A stretch of 14,248 bases of DNA from JBBQKP01 sp038326995 (GTDB lineage: Bacteria > Planctomycetota > Phycisphaerae > Tepidisphaerales > Tepidisphaeraceae), in contig JBBQKP010000072.1 in assembly GCA_038326995.1 (NCBI GenBank), forward strand, positions 1-14,248, in the 5' to 3' direction. Positions 1 to 5,535 of this stretch are shown here, in pieces; the stretch's first letter is position 1; every line of letters begins with the position of its first letter. Below the pieces are notes generated by a model that did not search any database, was not told where the DNA came from, and was given only the letters and a program-made list of their open reading frames with translations. Position numbers and translations under genes: made by a program.

Positions 1-78
1 CCCGCCCCGCCGCCGCCCTTGATGCGCGATCGTCAGCAGGCCTGGCCCGCGTCGGCGACGACTGGTTGCGTTTCGCAT
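1..78 (-). CDS. Possible N-terminus of an unidentified gene running off the left edge
   Basis: On the minus strand an ATG at 78-76 opens a frame of 26 codons that stays open to the window edge. It is preceded by a purine-rich GGAG/GGAAG stretch at a plausible ribosome-binding distance. The visible peptide begins MRNATSRRRRG and is rich in arginine and glycine. I do not recognise it. The GC-rich edge sequence could keep a frame open by chance, so this is a weak call. Confidence 0.2.
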   Translation of the reverse strand, partial: MRNATSRRRRGPGLLTIAHQGRRRGG

Positions 79-179
79 CTTCCAACTCCATCAGCGACAT
101 GCGGCAACAGGCTGTTGTTCGCCAGGACAACTTTTTTAAACCTTGTATATCTCAGCGCACGCCTCCGCCCCGACCCAAC

Positions 180-201
180 TGATCCGGTACGGTGCGGATC
201 A
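180..201. repeat. Inverted repeat downstream of the small gene
   Basis: TGATCCG at 180-186 and CGGATCA at 195-201 are perfect 7-bp arms around an 8-nt loop. The repeat lies about 40 bp past the stop codon of the gene at 243-554. No T-run follows on the minus strand, so it is not a classical intrinsic terminator. Its arms match those of the inverted repeat upstream of the same gene (583-617). Confidence 0.6.
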
Positions 202-242
202 ATCGAGCCGGGGCGGTTTGACGATTCTGTTCAGAGTCTGAG

Positions 243-554
243 TTACACGGGGATCGGTTCATTGGTGTGCTGCTGTTCGCGGGCTTCGCCTTGCAGTTGC
301 AACACCCGCGTATGAGCGGCGTCGGCGACTTTGCCCAGGATCAGCAGGTCATCGCGACCAAAGCTGTCTGTGCTGCGCCATTCGCCTTCTGCGGTTCGGT
401 AGATGCGTTGGAAAGAGACGTTGAATCGCGCACCTTGTTCACCATCATTCCGCCAGAGGGCGGCTTTGATTGATCCGATGCGAATTTCTTCGACCGGCTT
501 GGAACGTTGAGTGGATTGATTCTCGTTCGACGACTTGTTCTGCTTCTTTGCCAT
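243..554 (-). CDS. Small conserved-looking protein, possibly PC4-like nucleic-acid binder
   Basis: The product is 103 aa from the ATG at 554, preceded by CGGAGA at good spacing; the frame extends further upstream but lacks a better start. The N-terminus is hydrophilic and disordered (K, N, S, Q). From about residue 25 a compact domain follows: an IRIGSIKAALW strand, a FNVSFQRIY strand, a TDSFGRDDLLIL segment, and a helix KVADAAHTRVLQLQ. From memory this pattern resembles small uncharacterised proteins of planctomycetes and cyanobacteria with a PC4/p15-like single-stranded DNA-binding fold. That is an inference, not a search result. The gene stands alone, is flanked by related inverted repeats, and has a decayed inverted copy at 872-1162. 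Confidence 0.75.
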   Translation of the reverse strand: MAKKQNKSSNENQSTQRSKPVEEIRIGSIKAALWRNDGEQGARFNVSFQRIYRTAEGEWRSTDSFGRDDLLILGKVADAAHTRVLQLQGEAREQQHTNEPIPV

Positions 555-582
555 GATAGGTCTCCGTAAAAAGGGGTTGTGG

Positions 583-617
583 TTGATCCGTACACGGTAA
601 GCGCAGCGACGGATCAA
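583..617. repeat. Inverted repeat in the leader of the small gene
   Basis: TTGATCCGT at 583-591 and ACGGATCAA at 609-617 are perfect 9-bp arms around a 17-nt loop. The repeat ends 29 bp upstream of the start codon at 554, so it lies in the leader or promoter. The arms repeat those of the element at 180-201, and both loops contain an ACCGT/ACGGT core. It could be an operator or an RNA hairpin. Confidence 0.6.
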
Positions 618-780
618 ACACGGCCCTTTGGAGGCCGGTCGGCGGACGGGTCTGGAGCCTGGTAAATGCCCTATTAAAACACAAAACCAGATAAGAGGTT
701 CGGCCAGCAAGGGCGAGTGACGGGCCATGATTTTTCTTTCGACAGAAACCCGTTCGGGCGCGCCAGCGGAAAAATCTGGA

Positions 781-822
781 CGGCACGAGCCGTTGCCCGG
801 TAAGGCGAAGCCTCCGGTGCCG
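781..822. repeat. Imperfect multi-stem palindrome
   Basis: CGGCA (781-785) can pair with TGCCG (818-822). Inside, CCGG (797-800) pairs with CCGG (814-817), and AGGC (803-806) with GCCT (810-813) around GAA. It lies in the gap between the small gene and its decayed copy. No T-run follows. It might be a REP-like hairpin or a chance fold in GC-rich DNA. Confidence 0.35.
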
Positions 823-871
823 TGAGAGACAAGGTTGAACTCAGTGATCGGCGTAAGACCCGTCGGCCGAA

Positions 872-1162
872 TTTGGCGAAGGGGCGGAACGACGAGCGAG
901 AATCAGTTCACGACGTGGGCCGGTCGAGGTCTGTTTCGTCGGCAGTCATGCCGTCGCTTTGGCTTGGAGGTGGACAAGGTGCACGACTCATCGTGTTCCC
1001 CACGCGATCCACCGTGGAGGCCACCGCGAAGGACTTTGGCGCGGCCGGTTCCAGTCAGTCGCGTCGACCAATCCTGGGCAAAGTCGCCGGTGCGACATCG
1101 TGTTGACATGCAACTGCATTTGACATCCCGCAGCAGCAGAATTGCGCGTTCCCGTTGTGTGA
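872..1162 (+). pseudogene. Decayed inverted duplicate of the 243-554 small gene
   Basis: Read on the plus strand, this segment aligns along its length with the small gene on the opposite strand. Matching blocks include GACGAGCGAGAATCA against GTCGAACGAGAATCA, GGACAAGGTGCACGA against GAACAAGGTGCGCGA, and the shared ATCCTGGGCAAAGTCGCCG. One frame still reads LWLGGGQGARL, against LWRNDGEQGARF in the intact protein, and later PILGKVAGA against LILGKVADA. The start has become ATTTGG, several indels break the frame, and the equivalent of the stop is TGA at 1160-1162. It is therefore a non-functional paralogue. Homology continues past the stop (see 1172-1197). Confidence 0.75.
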
Positions 1163-1171
1163 CTCTCGACC

Positions 1172-1197
1172 GAATCGACAAACCGCCCCACCTCGAT
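1172..1197 (+). repeat. Conserved 3'-flank motif shared by the small gene and its decayed copy
   Basis: These 26 bases match the complement of 202-227, just past the stop of the intact gene, at 23 of 26 positions. The core is GAATCGWCAAACCGCCCC followed by CTCGAT. The two copies lie in opposite orientation. The match is tighter than in much of the degenerate coding region. Confidence 0.65.
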
Positions 1198-1200
1198 CAG

Positions 1201-1222
1201 CCCGAGCTGCGTCGGGTTTTTT
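1201..1222 (+). terminator. Rho-independent-type terminator
   Basis: CCCGA (1201-1205) pairs with TCGGG (1212-1216) around the 6-nt loop GCTGCG and is followed at once by six T (1217-1222). It would end transcription from the pseudogene copy and insulate the TA operon that begins 36 bp further on. The stem is only 5 bp, so strength is uncertain. Confidence 0.6.
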
Positions 1223-1245
1223 CTGGTGGATTGCGGGCATTCAGC

Positions 1246-1251
1246 TATACT
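1246..1251 (+). promoter_or_regulatory. -10 box giving a near-leaderless TA transcript
   Basis: TATACT matches the TATAAT consensus at five of six positions and ends 6 nt before the ATG at 1258. Transcription would start about at the initiation codon, and no Shine-Dalgarno sequence is visible in this gap. No strong -35 box is seen; the T-run of the terminator lies in roughly that place. Confidence 0.45.
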
Positions 1252-1257
1252 TGCTTC

Positions 1258-1530
1258 ATGGAAATTACGATCCAACTGCCGCCGAATGTGGATGCGTCGC
1301 AGGCCCGACAGGCCGAGCATGACGCCCGCGAGGCCGTTGGTGTTCGGCTGTATTCGTCTCAAACGCTTTCACACGGACAACTCGCAACCTTCCTCGGCAT
1401 TTCGCGTGCCGAGGTGGACGACGTTTTATCGCGTCATTCCGTTGCGGATGAATTCACCGCAGATGAAATCGCCGAGCAAGCGACTTCGCTTCGACGGCTG
1501 CGCGAAGGCACCGGCCGGGCACGAGGTTGA
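1258..1530 (+). CDS. UPF0175-family antitoxin
   Basis: This 90-aa protein is the likely antitoxin of the PIN toxin that starts 3 nt downstream. It opens with a short strand, MEITIQLPP. A helical region follows, in which AREAVGVRLYSSQTLSHGQ and LATFLGISRAEVDDVL match the UPF0175 pattern: an acidic and alanine-rich helix, a LYxxxxLSxGQ segment, then a helix-turn-helix-like stretch. Known UPF0175 proteins are paired with DUF3368 proteins as type II modules, and that pairing is present here. The ATG at 1258 is chosen because it gives the family-like N-terminus and sits just after a -10 box. The frame extends upstream through the pseudogene region, but that part is not coding. Confidence 0.85.
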   Translation: MEITIQLPPNVDASQARQAEHDAREAVGVRLYSSQTLSHGQLATFLGISRAEVDDVLSRHSVADEFTADEIAEQATSLRRLREGTGRARG

Positions 1531-1533
1531 ACG

Positions 1534-2025
1534 ATGCTGATTGTTTCTGACACCGGCCCTTTGCGCTACCTCATCGAACTGGCGGTGATCGACCTTCTGC
1601 CCAAGCTTTACGGCTCGGTCGTTACGACACCTGCAGTCATCGACGAATTGCAATTGTCGCACTTTCCGAAATCGGTCATTGCGTGGGCCGCTCACCCGCC
1701 CGCTTGGCTGGAAGTCGCGCAGCCGAAGTTGTTAAGGTTCGTCGATGATCTTGAGTTGGCCGAGGCGTCCGCGCTTTCGCTCGGACTTGAACTTCGCTGC
1801 GACGTGTTTCTAGTCGACGAAAGAAAGGCGACATCGATCGCTCGTGCCAACGGCATTTCAACGGCCGGCACGCTGGCAGTGCTCATCGACGCCGGCCTTG
1901 CGGAACTGATCGACTTTAGAGCGGCGATTCGACAACTGACGACAGAAACCCGATTTCGATCAACACCCCAATTGATCGCGGGAACAATTTCAGAATTCGA
2001 TCGCCTTCGCGCAGGCGGGAAGTAA
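1534..2025 (+). CDS. DUF3368 PIN-domain toxin
   Basis: This 163-aa protein is a probable RNase toxin of the VapC-like PIN group, in the DUF3368 family. Residues 1-8 (MLIVSDTG) carry the first acidic residue, D6. VIDEL near 36-40 supplies the conserved Glu, LELAEASAL near 73-81 the central acid, and FLVDERKA near 92-99 the late Asp. GISTAGTLAVL near 107-117 is the typical family segment. The usual PIN metal-binding acids are therefore in place. It is co-transcribed with the UPF0175 gene, with a 3-nt gap, so translational coupling is likely. Confidence 0.88.
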   Translation: MLIVSDTGPLRYLIELAVIDLLPKLYGSVVTTPAVIDELQLSHFPKSVIAWAAHPPAWLEVAQPKLLRFVDDLELAEASALSLGLELRCDVFLVDERKATSIARANGISTAGTLAVLIDAGLAELIDFRAAIRQLTTETRFRSTPQLIAGTISEFDRLRAGGK

Positions 2026-2128
2026 ATACCTGTTTCGTTACAAAATCAAACGCCGCGCTTTCGAGTCATCCATTTCCCGCCCAGTGACGGAACGGTGAGT
2101 TCAGTATGCTTGGCGTAAGCCGGAGAGC

Positions 2129-2157
2129 CCGAGAGGTCGGCACCTGAGACCTCTCGG
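2129..2157. terminator. Strong hairpin between convergent genes
   Basis: CCGAGAGGTC (2129-2138) and GACCTCTCGG (2148-2157) form a perfect 10-bp stem with a 9-nt loop. It lies about 100 bp after the DUF3368 stop and beyond the 3' end of the minus-strand TA cluster. There is no T-run on either side, so it may act as a bidirectional transcript-end or stability hairpin rather than a classical terminator. Confidence 0.45.
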
Positions 2158-2229
2158 ACGATTGCGATTCGCTGATAAAGACGCTCGATGCTTTGGATCC
2201 GACGGATGATTCTAAAAGCTTAATGTCTT

Positions 2230-2364
2230 CTAAGCAGGCTCGACGGTCACTCGCAGGCCGACGGCTTTTGCAACGGCGGCGAGGGTCGAGAAACGCGGGT
2301 TGCCTTTGTCTGATAGGGCGCGGCGCGAGCTTTAGCGTTCGATGCCGGCCTTGCGGGCGATCAT
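2230..2364 (-). pseudogene. Truncated HigA-type addiction-module antidote with an internal stop
   Basis: A 45-codon frame reads MIARKAGIER, then TAA at 2334-2332, then SSRRALSDKGNPRFSTL followed by AAVAKAVGLRVTVEPA and a stop at 2230. The parts on either side of the stop match the C-terminal half of the HigA-like antidote family (ARKAGxxREALYRALSxxGNP followed by FSTLxxVxKALGL). The expected GAA codon is TAA here, with no change of frame, and three adjacent codons have also changed. The N-terminal half is missing. Its ATG overlaps the stop of the gene at 2361-2654 as ATGA, so it is probably the remnant of another module joined onto that operon. Confidence 0.75.
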
Positions 2365-2654
2365 CGCAAATCCGCCCCGCCGCGCGTCGGCTTCACAGGC
2401 CGGGCGGGCGACGCGGGTTTTGACTTCGCGGGGGCATTACGAGCAGCCCGGTCAAGCTTGTCGAGCAGTGCGAGGCCGCGCTTTGTGCTGCCGCGTGCGG
2501 CGCGGGCCTGGAAGCGCGTCTCGGCGTCGAACTGGGCCAGCGCCATACTCGCCCACTCTTCAACGAGCTTGTTGAGACTCACGCCCTGACTCTCGGCGAG
2601 TCGGCGCAAACGGTCGTGCTTGGAAACTGGAATCCGGATCGTCATTGTCGCCAT
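2361..2654 (-). CDS. Ribbon-helix-helix antitoxin
   Basis: This 97-aa protein begins with a short DNA-binding strand, TMTIRIPVS, followed by the two-helix pattern HDRLRRLAESQGVSLNKLVEEW (split here as one segment of two helices) typical of Arc/CopG/HicB-like RHH proteins. The ATG at 2654 follows ACGGAGA at good spacing. RGLALLDKLD near residue 60 resembles the usual end of such antitoxins. It is followed by about 30 residues rich in Pro, Lys and Arg, perhaps an extension acquired by read-through. It lies 38 bp downstream of the PIN toxin gene, so this pair is in toxin-first order. Confidence 0.8.
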   Translation of the reverse strand: MATMTIRIPVSKHDRLRRLAESQGVSLNKLVEEWASMALAQFDAETRFQARAARGSTKRGLALLDKLDRAARNAPAKSKPASPARPVKPTRGGADLR

Positions 2655-2692
2655 GATTGTTCTCCGTAGTCTTTTGCCCTTGGGTTATTCAT

Positions 2693-3160
2693 TCACTTCT
2701 TTTTCGATGCACGTTTGAGGAAATCGCCCGGCGTTTCAATGCGGAGCTGGGGAAACCGTAGTTCGCCCGAGCGGAGGTCTTTGGTGTTGTGGCTGATGAT
2801 CGACTCCGCCCCGCCGGCGATCGCAAGTTCGATCAGATGATTGTCTGCTTCATCGGACAAGTTAGGTCGCCAGAGGAAAAAGACGGTCGTCCACTGGCAC
2901 ACGCCCAGAAATGCATCAAACAACTCGCCGCGCTCGGCTGCGGTAAGCGAGCACCGCGCGAACGGCTGATCGCGACTCATCACATCTTCATACTCACTGA
3001 ACAACGCCTGGCCGATGAGGGGCTGACATGTTTTTTCAAGACACATCCTCACGACAGCCCGGCTCCCGCCGACTGAGCTGTTCAGTGCCGCAACCAAGAC
3101 ACTGGTATCCATGACGACGCGCTCAATCATCTTTGGCGATGATAGCACCCGTGCCATCAC
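2693..3160 (-). CDS. PIN-domain toxin of the COG1569 type
   Basis: This protein of up to 155 aa is a predicted metal-dependent RNase and partner of the RHH antitoxin downstream. ERVVMDTSVLVAALNS carries the first Asp (D18), FSEYEDVM the conserved Glu (E56), and LSDEADNHLIELAIAGGA the central acids (D103, D106). ISHNTKDL carries the last Asp (D128). The pattern is that of the PIN-family putative toxin component TIGR00305/COG1569. The start is uncertain: the frame opens with GTG (3160) then ATG (3157), while the family consensus begins near MIERVVMDTS (3130). No start has a strong ribosome binding site. It lies 73 bp after the signal peptidase gene on the same strand. Confidence 0.85.
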   Translation of the reverse strand: MMARVLSSPKMIERVVMDTSVLVAALNSSVGGSRAVVRMCLEKTCQPLIGQALFSEYEDVMSRDQPFARCSLTAAERGELFDAFLGVCQWTTVFFLWRPNLSDEADNHLIELAIAGGAESIISHNTKDLRSGELRFPQLRIETPGDFLKRASKKK

Positions 3161-3233
3161 AAATCCAGAACCTAATCTCCGTTAATCGACGCCGACGGCG
3201 GCGAAGGGTGGGGCAGAATCGGGTTGATGCGAA

Positions 3234-3887
3234 TCAATCAAACGTCCAGATTTGCCGTCGAACGGCAACGACGCTCTCACGACCGATCGGGCCGAAGTAG
3301 CGGGAGTCGACGGAGTTGGGGATGCGCGTGGATAGGACGAAGAACTCGTCCGGGCCGAGCAGGCGATTTTCACGCCACTGCGGAACCGACCTGCCGCGTG
3401 AATCGATGGTCATGATTTTTGAGTTGGCGATCGCGACTCCGTTGACGACGACTTCGCCCGAGGTCGTATCCACGCGATCGCCCGGCCCGGCGACGATCGG
3501 CTTGAGCAGATACGCGTAGTGCCCTGCCACGTTCGCGCGGACGATCTCCGGCGTCTTGAACTCCACGATCACGCCGACGGCGATCGGCGCATCAACTTTC
3601 ATATACAACCCGCGCGGGAGTGAGTCGGTCGGGTTGATCGCGATGAGTCGCGCGAACGGGATGGACAGGCCGACGATCAGCGCGGCGAAGATCAGCCCCG
3701 TCACCTTCCATCGGTGACCGCGAAGCGCGTTCAGAGGATCGGCCTTCAGTCGACGCATCGGTGCGAGAGAAAAGGATATCGCGACGGCCATCGTTTGTTG
3801 ATCGGCAGCGCGCAATAACCGGCGTGAGCGTTTTAGCTCACGCGAAGTCGTTCTCGACTGGTGAGGATCGCCGCCGCACCGGATCAC
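3234..3887 (-). CDS. S26 signal peptidase, TraF (conjugative) type
   Basis: This is a membrane serine protease with a Ser-Lys dyad; TraF proteins mature the conjugative pilin. One membrane segment (residues 62-78, VTGLIFAALIVGLSIPF) is followed by NPTDSLPRGLY with the catalytic Ser89. YAYLLKPIVAGPGDRV holds the catalytic Lys129, and NSVDSRYFGPI near 191-201 is the conserved C-terminal box. Length and motifs fit TraF better than housekeeping LepB. The GTG at 3887 overlaps the toxin stop as GTGA but adds a 43-residue N-terminus unusual for the family. ATG at 3758 (MRRLKADPLN, 174 aa) or 3791 may be the real start. No other conjugation gene is visible, so its substrate is unknown. Confidence 0.82.
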   Translation of the reverse strand: MIRCGGDPHQSRTTSRELKRSRRLLRAADQQTMAVAISFSLAPMRRLKADPLNALRGHRWKVTGLIFAALIVGLSIPFARLIAINPTDSLPRGLYMKVDAPIAVGVIVEFKTPEIVRANVAGHYAYLLKPIVAGPGDRVDTTSGEVVVNGVAIANSKIMTIDSRGRSVPQWRENRLLGPDEFFVLSTRIPNSVDSRYFGPIGRESVVAVRRQIWTFD

Positions 3888-4198
3888 GGCTCGCCGGACT
3901 TGGGAAGCCGGGCACCGTGACGGAAATTGAGCACGTAAACGATTGCCGCCGACTTATCGACGCGAAAGTGAACGAGGTAGTTTCGCTCGAAGACGAACTT
4001 GTGCACCACAAACCCGAGCCGATCCGTTGCGTCTTCATCTTTCGCATACCCGCTAAAATCAACCAGCGCACTCACAGCCCGGCGAAGCCGACCCTCCCAG
4101 GCCAGCGCGTTGACAATCGAATCATGAGCGATGAAAAGAACCTGCTGGCTGATCTGGTCCCGAACGATCGGCGCGATGATCAGGCGATAGCGTTTCAC
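3884..4198 (-). CDS. RelE/ParE-family toxin
   Basis: This 104-aa protein opens MKRYRLIIAPIVRDQI, the typical first strand and helix of ParE/RelE toxins. It ends with the family's usual strands, YLVHFRVDKSAAIVYVLNFRHGARLP. The start is a GTG at 4198 that overlaps the Phd-antitoxin stop as GTGA, so the two genes are translationally coupled. The sequence does not settle whether it acts on gyrase (ParE) or on mRNA at the ribosome (RelE). Its own stop overlaps the GTG of the signal peptidase gene in the same way. Confidence 0.85.
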   Translation of the reverse strand: MKRYRLIIAPIVRDQISQQVLFIAHDSIVNALAWEGRLRRAVSALVDFSGYAKDEDATDRLGFVVHKFVFERNYLVHFRVDKSAAIVYVLNFRHGARLPKSGEP

Positions 4199-4512
4199 TT
4201 CTTGCGCGCCTTGATAAGTCCGCCCTTTTTCATAGCAAGAAGTGCCTTGCGAATCGGATTGAAGACCTCGTCGACGGACATGCCCTGGCCGGCTTCGATT
4301 TGCTGCATCGCCTTGCGCATGGTGGCCACGTCGCGGGTGAGCTGGGCTTCCCGGTTTAGTTCATCGTAGACCTTGGGCGACAATAGCACGGCCCGCGCCT
4401 CGCCGTTGACGGTCAGAATTTCTGCTTCTCCGGTGCTGTTCAGGCGATCCAGGGTCTGGGTCGCCTTCTGGCGAAAATCGGTGAGTGATAGAGTGTGTTG
4501 CGTAGAGATCAT
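4195..4512 (-). CDS. Phd/YefM-family antitoxin
   Basis: This 105-aa protein starts MISTQHTLSLTDFRQKATQ, then LDRLNSTGEAEILTVNGEAR and AVLLSPKVYDEL, the standard Phd/YefM DNA-binding fold. The C-terminal part (VDEVFNPIRKALLAMKKG) is basic and probably wraps the toxin. The ATG at 4512 has a GAGGA ribosome binding site a few bases upstream. It is the first gene of a minus-strand cluster. A promoter and palindromes lie upstream (4526-4584), as expected for self-repression by the antitoxin-toxin complex. Confidence 0.9.
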   Translation of the reverse strand: MISTQHTLSLTDFRQKATQTLDRLNSTGEAEILTVNGEARAVLLSPKVYDELNREAQLTRDVATMRKAMQQIEAGQGMSVDEVFNPIRKALLAMKKGGLIKARKK

Positions 4513-4525
4513 CGTGTCCTCATGT

Positions 4526-4538
4526 ATTCGTGACGAAT
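4526..4538. promoter_or_regulatory. Palindromic operator candidate at the Phd start site
   Basis: ATTCGT and ACGAAT are perfect 6-bp arms around one base. The palindrome lies between the -10 box and the start codon, covering the expected transcription start. A further ACGAA half-site lies at 4549-4553. Phd-type antitoxins bind short palindromes at their own promoter, so this is the likely operator. Confidence 0.5.
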
Positions 4539-4540
4539 TA

Positions 4541-4569
4541 AGTATGGCACGAACCGACTGCGATGTCGA
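4541..4569 (-). promoter_or_regulatory. Promoter of the Phd-led TA cluster
   Basis: On the minus strand TCGACA (complement of 4564-4569) matches the -35 consensus at five of six positions. A 17-bp spacer leads to CATACT (complement of 4541-4546), four of six for the -10. This would start transcription near 4534, about 20 nt before the Phd ATG. Confidence 0.55.
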
Positions 4570-4571
4570 GC

Positions 4572-4584
4572 GGTCACGGTGACC
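4572..4584. promoter_or_regulatory. Second palindrome next to the Phd -35 box
   Basis: GGTCAC and GTGACC are perfect 6-bp arms around one base, ending 2 bp from the -35 box. It differs from the palindrome at 4526-4538, so it may bind another regulator, or be chance. Confidence 0.35.
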
Positions 4585-4630
4585 ACGCCACTGGCTAAAA
4601 CGCTATGTAATCAGAATGGGCCACCTCGTC

Positions 4631-5482
4631 TCACGCGGGTTCGGTTTCGTCGATCTTGAGTTGAGTGATGATCATCGACGCGGTGTTGCGGATGATTTCG
4701 AGCGAGGCGGTGAGTGTTTCGAGGTCGCCGTTGTAGAGCGAGAGGTAGTCGGAAGACTGTGTCCCGCCGTCAAGACCGATCGCGGTGCAGACGACATAGG
4801 CGACGGCCTCGGCTTCGGTTTCGCGGATGGTGATCGTCGTTTCTTTACGGCGCTCGTGGCGATGCAAAAGCTCGTGAGCGTATTCATGGACCGTCACGCT
4901 GAATGCGTACGCGGGTTCGAGAGAGTCGAGAATTTGGATCTCGCCGCCGCGTGAGAGACCGTCGGCACCGCCGAGGTACGATGCTTTGGAGAAGGTGATT
5001 CCGCTGGCGGCGATCAGTGATTCAAGTCGGGATTGATGGGCACTGGGATCGCCAGTGATTTTGGCGAACTCGGGAAGATCAGTGCCAGCGGTTTGCGTCA
5101 CATCGAAGACGACCGCGGCGCGGAAGCCGACGATCTTCTTCACATCTTCGCGCCGCTCACTTCCAACATCGTTCACCTTCACGACTTCGCCGACCTTGCG
5201 GGCACACGGGTATGAGCACGGGGCGATGATCACGATGCCCTTCTCGCCTTTGTTCACGAACCTGCCCATCTTGCGCCAGGTGTGAAACCCGGCGACGTGC
5301 CGGGCGTCGGGGCGTTGAAACGCGATTAGCAACTGGTTGCCGAAGCTGTAGCGGTGGAACTTGGCCATCGTGGTCAAGTACGCCTTGAGCGTATCGCTTC
5401 TACCAGCGGCGAGATTGAGCCGGAGTTGTTCCAGCGCGGATTCGGTTAGTTCGGAAATACGATGAGCGGTTTCGCTTTGCAT
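4631..5482 (-). CDS. ArdC-like antirestriction protein (ssDNA-binding domain plus zincin)
   Basis: This 283-aa protein has the two-part ArdC layout. The N-terminal half is the ArdC/DUF1738 single-stranded DNA-binding domain, with YSFGNQLLIAFQRP, AGFHTWRKMGRFVNKGEKG and IVIIAPC. The C-terminal half is a zinc metalloprotease fold with HEYAHELLH (about residues 199-207) and a downstream acidic helix, ETEAEAVAYVVC (about 222-233), that supplies the third ligand. Known ArdC proteins protect incoming plasmid DNA from restriction during conjugation. The ATG at 5482 is preferred because AAAGGA lies 8 nt upstream and family homology begins there; the frame extends to 5698 with unlikely protein. Its ribosome binding site is inside a hairpin (5490-5535). 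Confidence 0.88.
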   Translation of the reverse strand: MQSETAHRISELTESALEQLRLNLAAGRSDTLKAYLTTMAKFHRYSFGNQLLIAFQRPDARHVAGFHTWRKMGRFVNKGEKGIVIIAPCSYPCARKVGEVVKVNDVGSERREDVKKIVGFRAAVVFDVTQTAGTDLPEFAKITGDPSAHQSRLESLIAASGITFSKASYLGGADGLSRGGEIQILDSLEPAYAFSVTVHEYAHELLHRHERRKETTITIRETEAEAVAYVVCTAIGLDGGTQSSDYLSLYNGDLETLTASLEIIRNTASMIITQLKIDETEPA

Positions 5483-5489
5483 GAGGGGT

Positions 5490-5535
5490 CCTTTCTGTTT
5501 GGCCTCACCGAGAGCGAAGCGGGCCAAACGAAAGG
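5490..5535 (-). promoter_or_regulatory. Leader hairpin that would hide the ArdC ribosome binding site
   Basis: On the minus-strand RNA, CCUUUC then GUUUGGCC pairs with GGCCAAAC then, after one bulged A, GAAAGG. This gives 14 base pairs around a 17-nt loop. The GAAAGG arm contains most of the AAAGGA Shine-Dalgarno of the gene at 4631-5482, so the folded leader would block translation. A possible -10 (TATAAC, complement of 5646-5651) lies upstream but has no good -35 box. Confidence 0.6.

Noticed and set aside
19..315. Plus-strand frame of 98 codons at the left edge
   Set aside because: No ribosome binding site or family resemblance, and it runs antisense into the end of the small gene.
781..822. 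Integron attC-like site
   Set aside because: The fold is cruciform-like, but the required RYYYAAC/GTTRRRY boxes are not present.
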